In this document: piece after piece, positions 8,659 through 17,687 of the stretch
How the letters are laid out: each line of letters begins with the position of its first letter
Position numbering within the stretch: the stretch's first letter is position 1
From: JAAFHS01 sp031396505
Lineage (GTDB): Bacteria > Pseudomonadota > Alphaproteobacteria > Rhodobacterales > Rhodobacteraceae
Length of the DNA stretch: 51,204 bases
Direction: 5' to 3'
Assembly: GCA_031396505.1 (NCBI GenBank)
Contig: JANNKX010000350.1
Span: 1-51,204 of the forward strand
The notes under the pieces: model-generated
Told to the model about the DNA's origin: nothing
The model's database searches: none
Seen by the model: the letters and a program-made list of their open reading frames with translations, nothing else
Made by a program: the position numbers and the translations under genes

Positions 8659-9467
8659 ACGCGCCTGCGTGCCAGCACGGCGGCCCCTTCGGCACTGGCG
8701 ATGCGGGTGACGGCGGCCTGCAAACCCTCATACGCCACGTTCATCGTGTGGCCATTGGCGTGGATGATCCGGTCAGGGCCGCAGACCAGCGCCACATGGC
8801 CTTTCCAGAAGATCAGATCGCCGCGCCGTGCATCGCCGTCAAAATCCGCGCCCAGGCTGCGTTGCAGATCACTGTCACCGGGGCAATCGCGCCCGCAGGC
8901 CAGCCATGCGGCCTGCACGAGCGCGGAACAATCCAGCCCCGCCGCCGTGTTACCGCCCCAGAGATACGGCACGCCCAGAAATTGTTCGGCAACGGCAACG
9001 GGATCATCGGCCCAGTCGCCAAGGCGGCGCAGGTGCCCTGCGGGGATGAAGCCTTCGTCGGTATCGGCCCAGATGCCCGCCACACCTTTGACATGCACCC
9101 GCGCGCCCATGGACAGCCACGACAGCGGTCGCGCCTGCACGCGGGGTGCATCGTAAGCGTGGGTTGACAGGGCCGCAACCCAATGCGTGGGCGCATCAGC
9201 AGCGCCAACCGCCCCTTCGGAAAGCCAACCACAATAACCGCCCCGGTCGGACTGCCCGTAGGCCCAGCCATCCTGCCGGTCGATCACCAGAAACGCATCG
9301 CCGCGCAGCAACTGCCGGTCAACCGCCCCGTCCGGTGCCGCGCACAGCGCCACCATCGGCCACAGCACGCGCAAAGGTTCGCCCGGCACGAAGGCCTGTG
9401 CCGTCACCTGCCCGCGCAGGGATTGATGCGCCACCCGGCCCGAAAACAGTGTGGTGCGGCGGTCCAT
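8655..9467 (-). CDS. NlpC/P60 family cysteine peptidase
   Basis: Predicted dipeptidyl-peptidase VI-like cell-wall peptide hydrolase acting on gamma-D-Glu-diamino acid bonds. Residues 20-150 look like tandem bacterial SH3 domains. The NlpC/P60 domain follows: catalytic Cys180 in GLDCSALVQAAW, His224 in WKGHVALVCG and a third polar residue near IIHANGH. No signal peptide is evident, which fits a cytoplasmic murein-peptide recycling role. The start codon overlaps the stop of the upstream aminopeptidase by 1 base, so the two peptidases are translationally coupled and may act in sequence on peptides. Confidence 0.92.
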   Translation of the reverse strand: MDRRTTLFSGRVAHQSLRGQVTAQAFVPGEPLRVLWPMVALCAAPDGAVDRQLLRGDAFLVIDRQDGWAYGQSDRGGYCGWLSEGAVGAADAPTHWVAALSTHAYDAPRVQARPLSWLSMGARVHVKGVAGIWADTDEGFIPAGHLRRLGDWADDPVAVAEQFLGVPYLWGGNTAAGLDCSALVQAAWLACGRDCPGDSDLQRSLGADFDGDARRGDLIFWKGHVALVCGPDRIIHANGHTMNVAYEGLQAAVTRIASAEGAAVLARRRV

Positions 9468-10846
9468 CAGACCATGCCTTCGATTGCGCCAAGGATTGCG
9501 CGGGCGGCTTGCCCGACCCCGCCCTTGGGCCGCCCCGGTGCATCGGTGGGCTGGTGGCCGTAGATGTCGAAATGCGCATAGCGCGCGGCGACGAAGCGGC
9601 GCAGGAACAGGGCCGCCGTGATCGTGCCGGCAAAGCCGCCCGATGGCGCGTTGTCCAGATCGGCGATGCCGGGTTCGATCAGCGGCTCGTAAGGGTCCCA
9701 GAACGGCAGACGCCAGAGCGGATCAAAGCCCGCGCTCGCCGCCCCCTGCAGGGCTTGCGCAAGGGTGTCGTCATCGGTGAAAAACGGCGCAAGATCGGGG
9801 CCGACGGCAACGCGCGCAGCCCCCGTCAGCGTGGCCATCGACACCACCAGATCGGGATTTTCCTCATCCGCCCAAGCCAGCGCATCGGCCAGGATCAGCC
9901 GCCCTTCGGCATCGGTATTGTTGATCTCGACCGTCAGGCCCTTGCGCGAGGTCAAAATATCGCGCGGGCGCATCGCGTTGCCTGCCACCGCGTTTTCGAC
10001 CGCTGGCACAATGACCCGCAGGCGCACCGGCAACCCAAGGTCCATGATCATCTGCGCAAGGCCCAGCACGGTTGCCGCCCCGCCCATATCCTTTTTCATC
10101 AACAGCATGCCCGCCGAAGGTTTCAGGTCAAGCCCGCCGGTATCAAAGCACACGCCCTTGCCCACCAACGTGATCGCGGGCCCCGTGTTGCCCCAGCGGA
10201 ACGACATGATGCGTGGCGCACGGGTGGCGGCACGGCCCACGGCATGCACCATGGGAAAGTTGTGATCCAGCAACGCATCCCCGGTGATGATCTGGGTTGC
10301 AGCACCGAAACGATCCGCCAGCGTCATGAACGCCGCCTGCAATTCATCGGGGCCCATGTCGGCGGCGGGCGTGTTGATCAGATCGCGCGTCAGGTGTTCG
10401 GCGGCAGCCATCACCGCGATGCGGCGGCCGTCCACGCCATCGGGGGCCACCAGCATGGCAAGGGGCTTTTCGGATTTGCCGGGGCGATAGCGGTCAAACC
10501 GATAGCTGGCCAGCAGCCAGCCAAGGGCCGCCTCGGTCGCCTGCGCATGGGTCAGATCGCCCGTCAGATGCCAATCGCCCGCAGGCAGGGCCGCCACCGC
10601 CTTGGCGATGCCGAACCGGGTGCGCGCGCGGGATTTGGGCGCACCGTACCCCACCACAGCCGCCGCAACCGCACCATCGGCCCCCGGCAGCAGCCGTACA
10701 TCGCCCAAGGCCGCCTCGAACCCGGTGCCCTCCAGCCAGGCCTGCCACGGTGCGGGCAGCGCGGCGCGCCATGCGGGCAGCGCGTCGGTGGCGACAACGT
10801 GAAGGGCGCGCGCGGTGGCCGACGGGGTGGCGAGGCGGGGGGTCAT
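9467..10846 (-). CDS. Leucyl aminopeptidase family protein (M17)
   Basis: Zinc/manganese aminopeptidase of family M17. The metal-binding and catalytic motifs are visible: VGKGVCFDTGGLDLKP, MKKDMGGAATVLG, and the signature NNTDAEGRLILADAL. Two in-frame ATGs compete: the one at 10852 abuts the Shine-Dalgarno GTAGGAG with no spacing, while the one at 10846 has 6 bases, so 10846 is chosen (459 residues). It lies upstream of and overlaps the NlpC/P60 gene, a pair seen in many Rhodobacterales. Upstream lies repeat copy 2. Confidence 0.93.
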   Translation of the reverse strand: MTPRLATPSATARALHVVATDALPAWRAALPAPWQAWLEGTGFEAALGDVRLLPGADGAVAAAVVGYGAPKSRARTRFGIAKAVAALPAGDWHLTGDLTHAQATEAALGWLLASYRFDRYRPGKSEKPLAMLVAPDGVDGRRIAVMAAAEHLTRDLINTPAADMGPDELQAAFMTLADRFGAATQIITGDALLDHNFPMVHAVGRAATRAPRIMSFRWGNTGPAITLVGKGVCFDTGGLDLKPSAGMLLMKKDMGGAATVLGLAQMIMDLGLPVRLRVIVPAVENAVAGNAMRPRDILTSRKGLTVEINNTDAEGRLILADALAWADEENPDLVVSMATLTGAARVAVGPDLAPFFTDDDTLAQALQGAASAGFDPLWRLPFWDPYEPLIEPGIADLDNAPSGGFAGTITAALFLRRFVAARYAHFDIYGHQPTDAPGRPKGGVGQAARAILGAIEGMV

Positions 10847-10911
10847 GGTCATCTCCTACAACTGCAAGCACCCTACCCCGTTACAATCGGGCCGCAAGGG
10901 CGGTGCAGGCA

Positions 10912-11011
10912 AAAATTGACGGCTGTCAATTTTGGCATATTTTGTTTATCATCATATACTTAGTATTATTCTATGCATTTGCATTAACACTTTTGAAACA
11001 TTGCGTGATCG
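10912..11011. repeat. Dyad repeat copy 2 with downstream conserved block
   Basis: Perfect arms AAAATTGAC and GTCAATTTT around GGCT (10912-10933), then about 54 AT-rich bases. The block CACTTTTGAAACATT-GCGTGATCG follows at 10988-11011. The same arrangement, with 1-base different spacing and one substitution, occurs at 15720-15820. The 330-base gap between the aminopeptidase and the ABC genes holds little else. Confidence 0.8.
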
Positions 11012-11176
11012 CACGGCGGCGGCCTTCCGGTTTTCTGCTTGCGTCACTGGATGTGGCTGCACATGACATTAAGTGAGACCAGTTGGCAGGTGGTGCATAC
11101 CAGACAGGCCGGCACACACCTGCGGTGATGCGCAAAAACCCTGCCGTGGCGCAGATCTGTGACCAAAGGACGATCC

Positions 11177-11827
11177 ATGCTGTTGACGCTGTGCGATGTG
11201 ACAAAGACCTATCCGGGGGCGGAAACGCCCGTGTTGCGCGGCGTATCCCTGACGATGGATGCGGGTGATATGCTGGCGTTGACGGGGGAATCCGGGTCGG
11301 GGAAAAGCACGCTTTTGCATCTGGTGGGGGGACTTGATACGGCTGACAGCGGGGTGGTGGCGATCGCGGGCACGGACCTGACGCCGCTGGATGACGTGGG
11401 GCGCGCGGCGTTACGGCGCGGTACGGTGGGCGTGATTTTTCAACAGTTCAACCTGATCCCGTCGCTGACTGTGGCGGCCAACATCGCGTTTCAGGCGCGG
11501 CTTGCGGGGCGGCATGACCCGGACCGTGCGCATGGGTTGGCGACACGGCTGGGCCTTGGCGCGCATCTGGACAAATACCCCGAACAATTGTCGGGCGGGC
11601 AACAGCAGCGCGTGGCGATTGCGCGCACACTGGCACCGCAGCCAAAACTGGTTCTGGCGGATGAGCCGACGGGCAATCTGGACGAGACGACGGCAGATAC
11701 GGTGTTTGCACTGCTGTGCGAGCTGGTGGCCGAAACCGGGGCGGGCCTTGTTCTGGTCACCCATTCGGAACGGCTGGCGGCGCGGATGACGCGGCGGTTG
11801 CATCTGCGGGCGGGGCAGTTGGCGTGA
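11177..11827 (+). CDS. ABC transporter ATP-binding protein (LolD/MacB type)
   Basis: ATPase subunit of a type VII-like ABC exporter or mechanotransmission system. A complete nucleotide-binding domain is visible: Walker A GESGSGKST, signature LSGGQQQRVAIARTL, Walker B LVLADEPTGNLD and the H-loop VTHSERLA. The ATG at 11177 is chosen because AAAGGA lies 6 bases upstream; the GTG at 11159 is less likely. The 216 residues match the LolD/MacB ATPase length. The stop overlaps the GTG start of the permease gene (GTGA), showing translational coupling. Confidence 0.93.
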   Translation: MLLTLCDVTKTYPGAETPVLRGVSLTMDAGDMLALTGESGSGKSTLLHLVGGLDTADSGVVAIAGTDLTPLDDVGRAALRRGTVGVIFQQFNLIPSLTVAANIAFQARLAGRHDPDRAHGLATRLGLGAHLDKYPEQLSGGQQQRVAIARTLAPQPKLVLADEPTGNLDETTADTVFALLCELVAETGAGLVLVTHSERLAARMTRRLHLRAGQLA

Positions 11828-14211
11828 CGGGCACGATTTTCGCGGCACTGCTGGGGCATTGGCGGCGCAATCCGTTGCAATTGATCACGTTGCTGGCGGG
11901 GCTGGCGTTGGGCACGGCGCTGTGGTCGGGGGTGCAGGCAATCAACGCCGAGGCGCGGGCGAGTTACGATGCAGCGGCGGCCACGCTGGGCGAGGGGAAT
12001 TATGCGCAGATCACGGCGCGCGATGGCGGGGTGATTGCGCAGGATACCTATGTGGCGCTGCGGCGGGCGGGGTGGATCGTGTCGCCGGTGATCGAGGGGG
12101 GGCTGGGGTCGGTGCGGGTGGTGGGGATTGATCCGCTGACGGCACCGGGGGGCGTGGGGCCGATTGGCACGACAGAGGGCGCGGATCTGGGTGCGTTTCT
12201 GGCGGGCACGGGGCAGATTTTTGGCCGGGCGGAGACGCTGGCCGCATTGCCGGACACAGGCGCACAAGAGGTACTGGCACCGGACGTGGCCCCGAACACG
12301 GCGATCATGGATATTGGCGTGGCACAGCGGTTGCTGGGGCGGGCGGGGCAGATCGACCGGCTGCTGGTGGCGACGGCGCAACCGTTGACCCAAGCCGCGC
12401 TGGCGGATGTGGCACCGGGTCTGGCGATGGCGGCACCGCAGGGCGGCAGCGACGTGGCGCGGCTGACGGACAGTTTCCATCTGAACCTGACGGCGTTCGG
12501 GCTGCTGTCATTCGCGGTCGGGCTGTTCATCGTGCATGGCGCGATCGGGCTTGCGTTTGAACAGCGCAGGCCAATGGTGCGCACCTTGCGGGCCTTGGGG
12601 GCACCATTGGGGCGGTTGATCGGGCTGATGGCGGTGGAACTGGCGGTTTTGGCGTTTGTGGCGGGGACCATCGGGGTGGCGCTCGGCTATGTGGTGGCGG
12701 CGGCGTTGTTGCCGGATGTGGCGGCGACGCTGCGGGGCCTGTACGGCGCGGATGTGTCGGGGCAGTTGGCGCTGCGCCCGGCATGGTGGTTGTCGGGGCT
12801 GGCAATTGCGATGGGGGGCACGGCGGTTGCGGCCAGTGGAGCGCTGTGGTCGCTGGCGCGGATGCCGCTGTTGGCAAGTGCGCAGCCGCGGGCATGGGCC
12901 ATGGCACGGCAGGGCGCGGGGCAAGTGGTGCTGGCAGCGGGGCTGTTGGCGGTGGCGGGCGGGCTGGCGATCTGGGGTCATGGGTTACTGGCGGGGTTCG
13001 GGATGCTGGGGGCGCTGCTGATTGGCGGGGCGCTGGCGTTGCCGCCACTGTTGGCGGTGGTGTTGCGCATCGGGCAGGCACAGGCGCGCGGGCCGGTGGC
13101 GCAGTGGTTCTGGGCCGATACGCGGCAACAGGTGCCGGGCCTGTCGCTGGCGTTGATGGCATTGCTGCTGGCGATGGCCGCGAATGTGGGGGTATCAACG
13201 ATGGTCTCGTCATTCCGCCTGACGTTCACGGGGTTTCTGGATCAGCGGCTGGCGTCGGAATTGTACGTGCGCGCGGCGGATACCGCGCAGGCAGAGGAGG
13301 TTGTGGCGCTGGCGGGGCCTGTGGTGGATGCGGTGCTGCCGATCCTGTCGGTTGATCGCAAGATCGCCGGGTTTCCGGCGGAAATCTATGGCGCGCGCGA
13401 CCATGCGACGTATCGCGACAACTGGCTGTTCCTGCGCAGCGTGCCGGGTGTGTGGGATGCCCTTGCGCGCGGCGAGGGCGTGCTGGTGAATGAACAGTTG
13501 TTCCGGCGTGCGGGTCTTGATCTGGGCACGGCGGTGACGTTGGCCCCCGGTGTGGCCCTGCCCGTGGTGGGGATTTACGGCGATTATGGCAACCCGGTAG
13601 GGCAGGTGATCGTGACCGAAGCGGTGTTCCGCGCGCAATTCCCGGATGTGGTGGCCTTGCGGTTCGGGCTGCGGATGGCTGCGGGCAAGGTGGATGCGGT
13701 GCGCACGGTGCTGCGCGATCAGGCGGGTGTGGCAGAGGCGGCAATGGTGGATCAGGCGGCAATCAAGGCAGTGTCGCTGGCCGTTTTCGAACGGACGTTC
13801 ACAGTGACGACGGCGTTGAACATCCTGACACTGGCAGTGGCGGGTTTCGCGATACTGATGAGCCTGCTGACACTCGCCGCGATGCGATTGCCGCAACTGG
13901 CACCGGTATGGGCGCTGGGTCTGACGCGGGGGCGGCTGGCGGGCTTGGATATGGTGCGCGCTGTGGTGCTGGCGACGTTGACGGGGGCGGTAGCGCTGCC
14001 TCTGGGGCTGGCGTTGGCATGGGCGCTGCTGGCGGTCGTGAACGTCGAGGCATTCGGCTGGCGGTTGCCGATGTATCTGTTTCCGCTGGATTATCTGCGT
14101 CTGGGCGCACTGGCATTGCTGGCCGCCGTCCTGGCGGCGCTGTGGCCTGCATGGCAATTGTCGCGCACGCCACCGGCACAGCTATTGGGGGTGTTCCGGC
14201 ATGAACGTTAG
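11824..14211 (+). CDS. ABC transporter permease, FtsX/MacB type
   Basis: A 795-residue membrane subunit partnered with the preceding ATPase. It starts at GTG 11824, overlapping the ATPase stop. An N-terminal membrane segment (LITLLAGLALGTALWSGVQ) is followed by a large periplasmic region. Three membrane helices, a further cluster of helices, a second periplasmic domain (residues about 470-650) and three C-terminal helices follow. This duplicated FtsX layout is typical of two-unit permeases of the attG-like group. Together with the following lipocalin-type protein it forms a three-gene operon that probably moves or handles a lipophilic substrate in the envelope; the substrate is unknown. Confidence 0.9.
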   Translation: MTGTIFAALLGHWRRNPLQLITLLAGLALGTALWSGVQAINAEARASYDAAAATLGEGNYAQITARDGGVIAQDTYVALRRAGWIVSPVIEGGLGSVRVVGIDPLTAPGGVGPIGTTEGADLGAFLAGTGQIFGRAETLAALPDTGAQEVLAPDVAPNTAIMDIGVAQRLLGRAGQIDRLLVATAQPLTQAALADVAPGLAMAAPQGGSDVARLTDSFHLNLTAFGLLSFAVGLFIVHGAIGLAFEQRRPMVRTLRALGAPLGRLIGLMAVELAVLAFVAGTIGVALGYVVAAALLPDVAATLRGLYGADVSGQLALRPAWWLSGLAIAMGGTAVAASGALWSLARMPLLASAQPRAWAMARQGAGQVVLAAGLLAVAGGLAIWGHGLLAGFGMLGALLIGGALALPPLLAVVLRIGQAQARGPVAQWFWADTRQQVPGLSLALMALLLAMAANVGVSTMVSSFRLTFTGFLDQRLASELYVRAADTAQAEEVVALAGPVVDAVLPILSVDRKIAGFPAEIYGARDHATYRDNWLFLRSVPGVWDALARGEGVLVNEQLFRRAGLDLGTAVTLAPGVALPVVGIYGDYGNPVGQVIVTEAVFRAQFPDVVALRFGLRMAAGKVDAVRTVLRDQAGVAEAAMVDQAAIKAVSLAVFERTFTVTTALNILTLAVAGFAILMSLLTLAAMRLPQLAPVWALGLTRGRLAGLDMVRAVVLATLTGAVALPLGLALAWALLAVVNVEAFGWRLPMYLFPLDYLRLGALALLAAVLAALWPAWQLSRTPPAQLLGVFRHER

Positions 14212-15238
14212 GGTGTTGATCCTGCTGTTGTGGTTGCCGCTGCAGGCGGCGGCGCAGGGCTTTGCGGGCCTTGGCACCGATGGCGCGGGGTTTGCCCAGA
14301 CCGACCCGGATACCAGGTTGCAGTTTCCGGCAGACCACGGCGCGCATCCGGATTTTCGCATCGAGTGGTGGTATCTGACGGCCAACCTGACCGGGCCGGA
14401 TGGCACGCCCTATGGGCTGCAATGGACGCTGTTCCGGTCGGCCCTTGCGCCCCGTGATGGCCAAGGGTGGGAAACGCCGCAACTGTGGATGGGCCATGCC
14501 GCCGTCACCACCCCGGATGCGCACTTCGTCACAGAACGGCTGGCACGCGGCGGAATTGGGCAGGCGGGTGTTCAGGCCGCACCGTTTGCCGCGTGGATCG
14601 ACGAATGGGTGATGCAGGGCGCAGATTTCGATGCGTTGCGCCTGCGCGCAGCGGGGCCGGATTTTGCCTATGACGTGGGGCTGACGGCTGTGGGGCCATT
14701 GGTTCTGCATGGGCAGCAGGGCTATTCGGTGAAATCGGCGGCGGGGCAGGCCAGCCATTATTATTCGCAACCGTTCTATCAGGTGGCAGGAACCCTGACC
14801 CTGCCCACGGGCGATGTGGCGGTGACGGGCACGGCGTGGCTGGACCGGGAATGGTCCTCACAGCCGCTGGCCGCAGATCAGACCGGGTGGGATTGGTTTT
14901 CGCTGTCGTTTGACAGTGGTGACAAGCTGATGGGGTTCGTGTTGCGCGGCGATACCAACTATACGGCGGCGACGTGGATTGCGGCCGATGGTGCGGCGAC
15001 GGCCCTGCCGGATGGGGCGTTCACGGCCACCCCGCTGGCGGATCATCGCGTTGCGGGGCGCACGGTGCCGGTGGAATGGCAGGTCACCCTGCCCGAACAG
15101 GGCGTCGATGTGACGGTGCGCGCGATAAACCCGGATGCGTGGATGGCGACATCGGTGCCCTATTGGGAAGGGCCGGTCACGATTGCGGGCAGCCATGCAG
15201 GTGTCGGGTATCTGGAAATGACGGGCTATGATCAGTGA
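14201..15238 (+). CDS. AttH-like lipocalin protein (CrtC/secreted hydrolase family, COG5621)
   Basis: Exported protein of the family containing AttH and carotenoid 1,2-hydratase-like proteins, built from two lipocalin-like barrels. A signal peptide is visible (LLLWLPLQAAAQG). Family motifs are HPDFRIEWWYLTANLTG, GLQWTLFRSAL, GYSVKSAAGQASHYYSQPF and GTAWLDREWSSQPL. Despite the crtC label often given, there are no carotenoid genes nearby. The start overlaps the permease gene by 11 bases, so it belongs with the ABC exporter. In Agrobacterium the equivalent proteins are encoded beside ABC genes (att cluster). At 345 residues it is full length. Confidence 0.88.
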   Translation: MNVRVLILLLWLPLQAAAQGFAGLGTDGAGFAQTDPDTRLQFPADHGAHPDFRIEWWYLTANLTGPDGTPYGLQWTLFRSALAPRDGQGWETPQLWMGHAAVTTPDAHFVTERLARGGIGQAGVQAAPFAAWIDEWVMQGADFDALRLRAAGPDFAYDVGLTAVGPLVLHGQQGYSVKSAAGQASHYYSQPFYQVAGTLTLPTGDVAVTGTAWLDREWSSQPLAADQTGWDWFSLSFDSGDKLMGFVLRGDTNYTAATWIAADGAATALPDGAFTATPLADHRVAGRTVPVEWQVTLPEQGVDVTVRAINPDAWMATSVPYWEGPVTIAGSHAGVGYLEMTGYDQ

Positions 15239-15414
15239 TCCGGGACAGTGATCCGCATGGATGGGGTCAGCGGCTGTGCAGGATGGGTGCCGTCACGCGC
15301 CGGACCATTGCGAAAAGTGTCGTCAAAACACAGTGCCGCCGCCATCGAACTGTCATCGCCGCGTTGCGGTCTGCGGGTCACCTCCGGGTTTGAACCCCAC
15401 AAATGGAGAGTGCC

Positions 15415-15678
15415 ATGACCGAAGATCGCGATATCGACATTACCTATGATGTCTCCGGCTTTGTCGCCGAACTGCGCCGCCTTGCCGACGCGCTGGAAAG
15501 TGGCAACGCTTTCAGCATTGATATGGATGGCGAAGAGGTGACAATCCCGGAAGACGCCCTGTTTTCCATCGCGCACGAGCGTGAGGATGGCGAGGTCGAA
15601 CTGGAGTTTCAGGTGACATGGTCGCTGGACGAGGATGATGACAGCGCCGACGCAGACGACACGCCCGAAGAAGCATGA
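15415..15678 (+). CDS. Amphi-Trp domain protein
   Basis: A small acidic 87-residue protein. It shows the amphi-Trp pattern: ITYDVSGFVAELRRLADALE, then SIDMDGEEVTIPED, ending with alternating ELEFQVTWSL, followed by a very acidic tail (DEDDDSADADD). Function of the domain is not established. The ATG at 15415 has GGAGAG 5 bases upstream, better than the in-frame ATG 12 bases earlier. It appears to be transcribed alone; repeat copy 3 lies 40 bases after its stop. Confidence 0.8.
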   Translation: MTEDRDIDITYDVSGFVAELRRLADALESGNAFSIDMDGEEVTIPEDALFSIAHEREDGEVELEFQVTWSLDEDDDSADADDTPEEA

Positions 15679-15719
15679 CCGCCGCCGGCTGGTCGGCATA
15701 CGGCCAGCCGGAATCCGCA

Positions 15720-15820
15720 AAAATTGACGGCTGTCAATTTTAGGATATTTTTGTTTTATATCATGTGTTTAGATAAAATACACTGAACCGCACTGGCACT
15801 TTTGAAACATCGCGTGATCG
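15720..15820. repeat. Dyad repeat copy 3 with downstream conserved block
   Basis: Perfect arms AAAATTGAC and GTCAATTTT around GGCT (15720-15741), an AT-rich linker, then CACTTTTGAAACATC-GCGTGATCG at 15797-15820. The layout is nearly identical to copy 2. Confidence 0.8.
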
Positions 15821-16000
15821 TGCAAAGCAACCCGCCGTGGCGTCGGACCAGCGGCGCGCGGTGATGGCTGGACACAATCTGTTCACAACCCGCTTTTCGG
15901 GATGGATAATCCTTTCACCGATATCCAAAAGTGTTAGCATTCCAGGATAATACAACCTTAACCCGAAACGCGCAGGCGAGGCAGGAGCCGGACGATGTGA

Positions 16001-16184
16001 ATGCGGCGGATATGTGTGGCGGCGGCGCTGGTGGGGGGGGATGACGGGTGCGGCGCGGGCTGAGGATGCGGTGCTGGAAGGCGTGGACGCCCGCAGCGGG
16101 GAGGAGTGTCTGGAGACGCTGGCAGAGTTCAACTGGCGCTGTCGTCAGTTCGAACCCGAGGGGTGGGTCAACATTTTTGGATAA
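16001..16184 (+). pseudogene. Small secreted-protein ORF interrupted in a G8 tract
   Basis: The ATG at 16001 begins a signal-peptide-like stretch (MRRICVAAALVGG). The frame then breaks in a run of eight G (16033-16040). Removing one G would continue into MTGAARAEDAVLEGVD and end at TAA 16184. The full product would be about 60 residues: a signal peptide ending ARA, then a mature part with two Cys (EECLETLAEFNWRCRQFEPE). GGAG lies about 15 bases upstream. It could be a broken gene, a phase-variable gene or a sequencing error; no family is recognised. The rest of 15,821-16,305 shows no other gene. Confidence 0.4.
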
Positions 16185-16305
16185 TCCTACTGGACTGGTA
16201 GTCAGTTGCGGTTCTACCGCCATGTCCGTGATAACGACGGCTTTTGCCGCGCAATCCTTAAGAAACGATGAAGCTAGGCAGCCAAGCTCTTGAAATCATT
16301 CAACC

Positions 16306-16330
16306 CAAAAAGCGTCCCACGGTGGGACGT
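16306..16330 (-). terminator. Rho-independent terminator of tRNA-Pro
   Basis: On the minus strand CGTCCCA and TGGGACG form a 7-bp stem with loop CCG, followed by CTTTTT. It lies about 30 bases after the tRNA 3' end. Confidence 0.88.
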
Positions 16331-16359
16331 CTGCAAGCAATGCTGATGATCCGGGATTT

Positions 16360-16436
16360 TGGTCGGAGCGAGAGGATTCGAACCTCCGACCCCCTGCTCC
16401 CGAAGCAGGTGCGCTACCAGACTGCGCTACGCTCCG
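16360..16436 (-). tRNA. tRNA-Pro (anticodon CGG)
   Basis: A 77-base gene with encoded CCA. The acceptor stem CGGAGCG/CGCTCCG is perfect with discriminator A. The D arm is AGCGCAGTCTGGTAGCGC. The anticodon stem CCTGC/GCAGG has the loop TTCGGGA (anticodon CGG), and the T arm contains GGTTCGAATCC. It reads CCG codons. Confidence 0.96.
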
Positions 16437-16494
16437 ACCGATGCGGGGGGCGTAAACCCAACGCACGCGATTTGCAAGACCCGCATCAAGCGCG

Positions 16495-17445
16495 TCAGCC
16501 GCGCATGCGGGTGATCAGGCGGGGCAAGTAGCCGGTTTCGGGGCGGCTTTTATAGGCGCTGACGGGGCGGTTACGCGAGACGTGGCCGGTGCCTTCGCGC
16601 AGCACGATATAGATGCCCGATGCGATGATGACGGCCGATCCGACGCCGGTCCAGATATCGGGGGTTTCATTGAAAAACAGCGCGCCGAAGATGACGGCCC
16701 AGATGATCTGCGAATATTGCATCGGGGCGACGATCACCGCCTCGCCTTCGCGGTAGGCGGAAATGATCACGGCGGTGGCGATGAAGCCGAGGGCGGAGAA
16801 CACCAGAAGCAGGCCCATGTGTTCGATGGGCATGGGTTTGTAAACCCATGGCAGGGCACAGCCCATGGCGATGACGCTGACGAGCATGGGGTAAAGCTGC
16901 ATCACGACGGGGCGTTCCTCGGTGCCGATCTTGCGCACGATGACAGAGGCGAGCGCCCCGGTGACGGCGGCAGACAGAGCGGCGAGATGGCCGAGGCTGA
17001 GGGCGGCATTGCCAGGGCGCAGCACGATGATGACGCCAAGAAGGCCGACGATGACGGCAAGCCCGCGGCGCAGGCCAACCTTTTCACCCAGCATCGGGAT
17101 GGCGAGCACGGTGATCAACAGCGGTCCGGCAAACAGGATGGCATAGGTCTGGGCCATGGGCAGGACGGAAAAGGCATAGAACCCGGCAACGGCGGTGGCG
17201 ACCCCGGACACGGCGCGGGCGGCCAGCCAATAGGGATGACGGGGGCGCAAATGGCCATCGGTGCGGTCACCCATCATCAGCACGGTCAGCATGGGAAAGC
17301 TGAACAGGCCGCCGAAAAAGATGATCTGGATGGGGGAATAGTCAGAGCCGAGGAACTTTACGACGACGTCGTGCGTGGCATAAAGCGCGAAAGACAACAG
17401 CGCGAGAAGGGCACCACGGATGTTGTTGATGGGTGTGGTGGGCAT
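16495..17445 (-). CDS. DMT superfamily (EamA) transporter
   Basis: Inner-membrane transporter with about ten predicted helices in two EamA repeats (316 residues). Examples are GALLALLSFALYATHDVVVKF, TYAILFAGPLLITVLAIPML, LAVIVGLLGVIIVLRPG and, in the second repeat, YSQIIWAVIFGALFFNETP followed by GSAVIIASGIYIVLRE. The family exports amino acids, nucleosides or other metabolites; the substrate cannot be read from sequence. The start at 17445 (MPTTPINNIRGALL) is preferred over upstream in-frame starts because it places the first helix normally. It is divergent from the DUF4123 cassette. Confidence 0.9.
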   Translation of the reverse strand: MPTTPINNIRGALLALLSFALYATHDVVVKFLGSDYSPIQIIFFGGLFSFPMLTVLMMGDRTDGHLRPRHPYWLAARAVSGVATAVAGFYAFSVLPMAQTYAILFAGPLLITVLAIPMLGEKVGLRRGLAVIVGLLGVIIVLRPGNAALSLGHLAALSAAVTGALASVIVRKIGTEERPVVMQLYPMLVSVIAMGCALPWVYKPMPIEHMGLLLVFSALGFIATAVIISAYREGEAVIVAPMQYSQIIWAVIFGALFFNETPDIWTGVGSAVIIASGIYIVLREGTGHVSRNRPVSAYKSRPETGYLPRLITRMRG

Positions 17446-17687
17446 GACAGGTTCCGGGGGGAAAGGCGTGTCAGTGATGCGCGCGCCAGCCCGGATGTGC
17501 AAGCCAAAGAAGCGGGGTTCGCGGGCAGAACCGGCAACTTATCGCGCGGACATCTGCCAGCGGGCTGACCATTTTGTGCGGACTGCCGATGAGCTTGATC
17601 GCTGCGAAAAGTGCGGGTAGGTTTGCCCTTGAAATTATTGCCAACACTTTTCTTCCTAAAATCGCCCCGGAACGGACGTGCCCCCTC

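Noticed and set aside
9146..10963. Long plus-strand ORF (605 codons) opposite the peptidase genes
   Set aside because: Low-complexity Arg/Gly/Pro/His product with no motif; it mirrors the real M17 and NlpC/P60 genes in a high-GC genome.
14201..15238. Carotenoid biosynthesis (crtC)
   Set aside because: The family resembles CrtC, but the protein is exported and linked to ABC genes, with no other carotenoid gene nearby.
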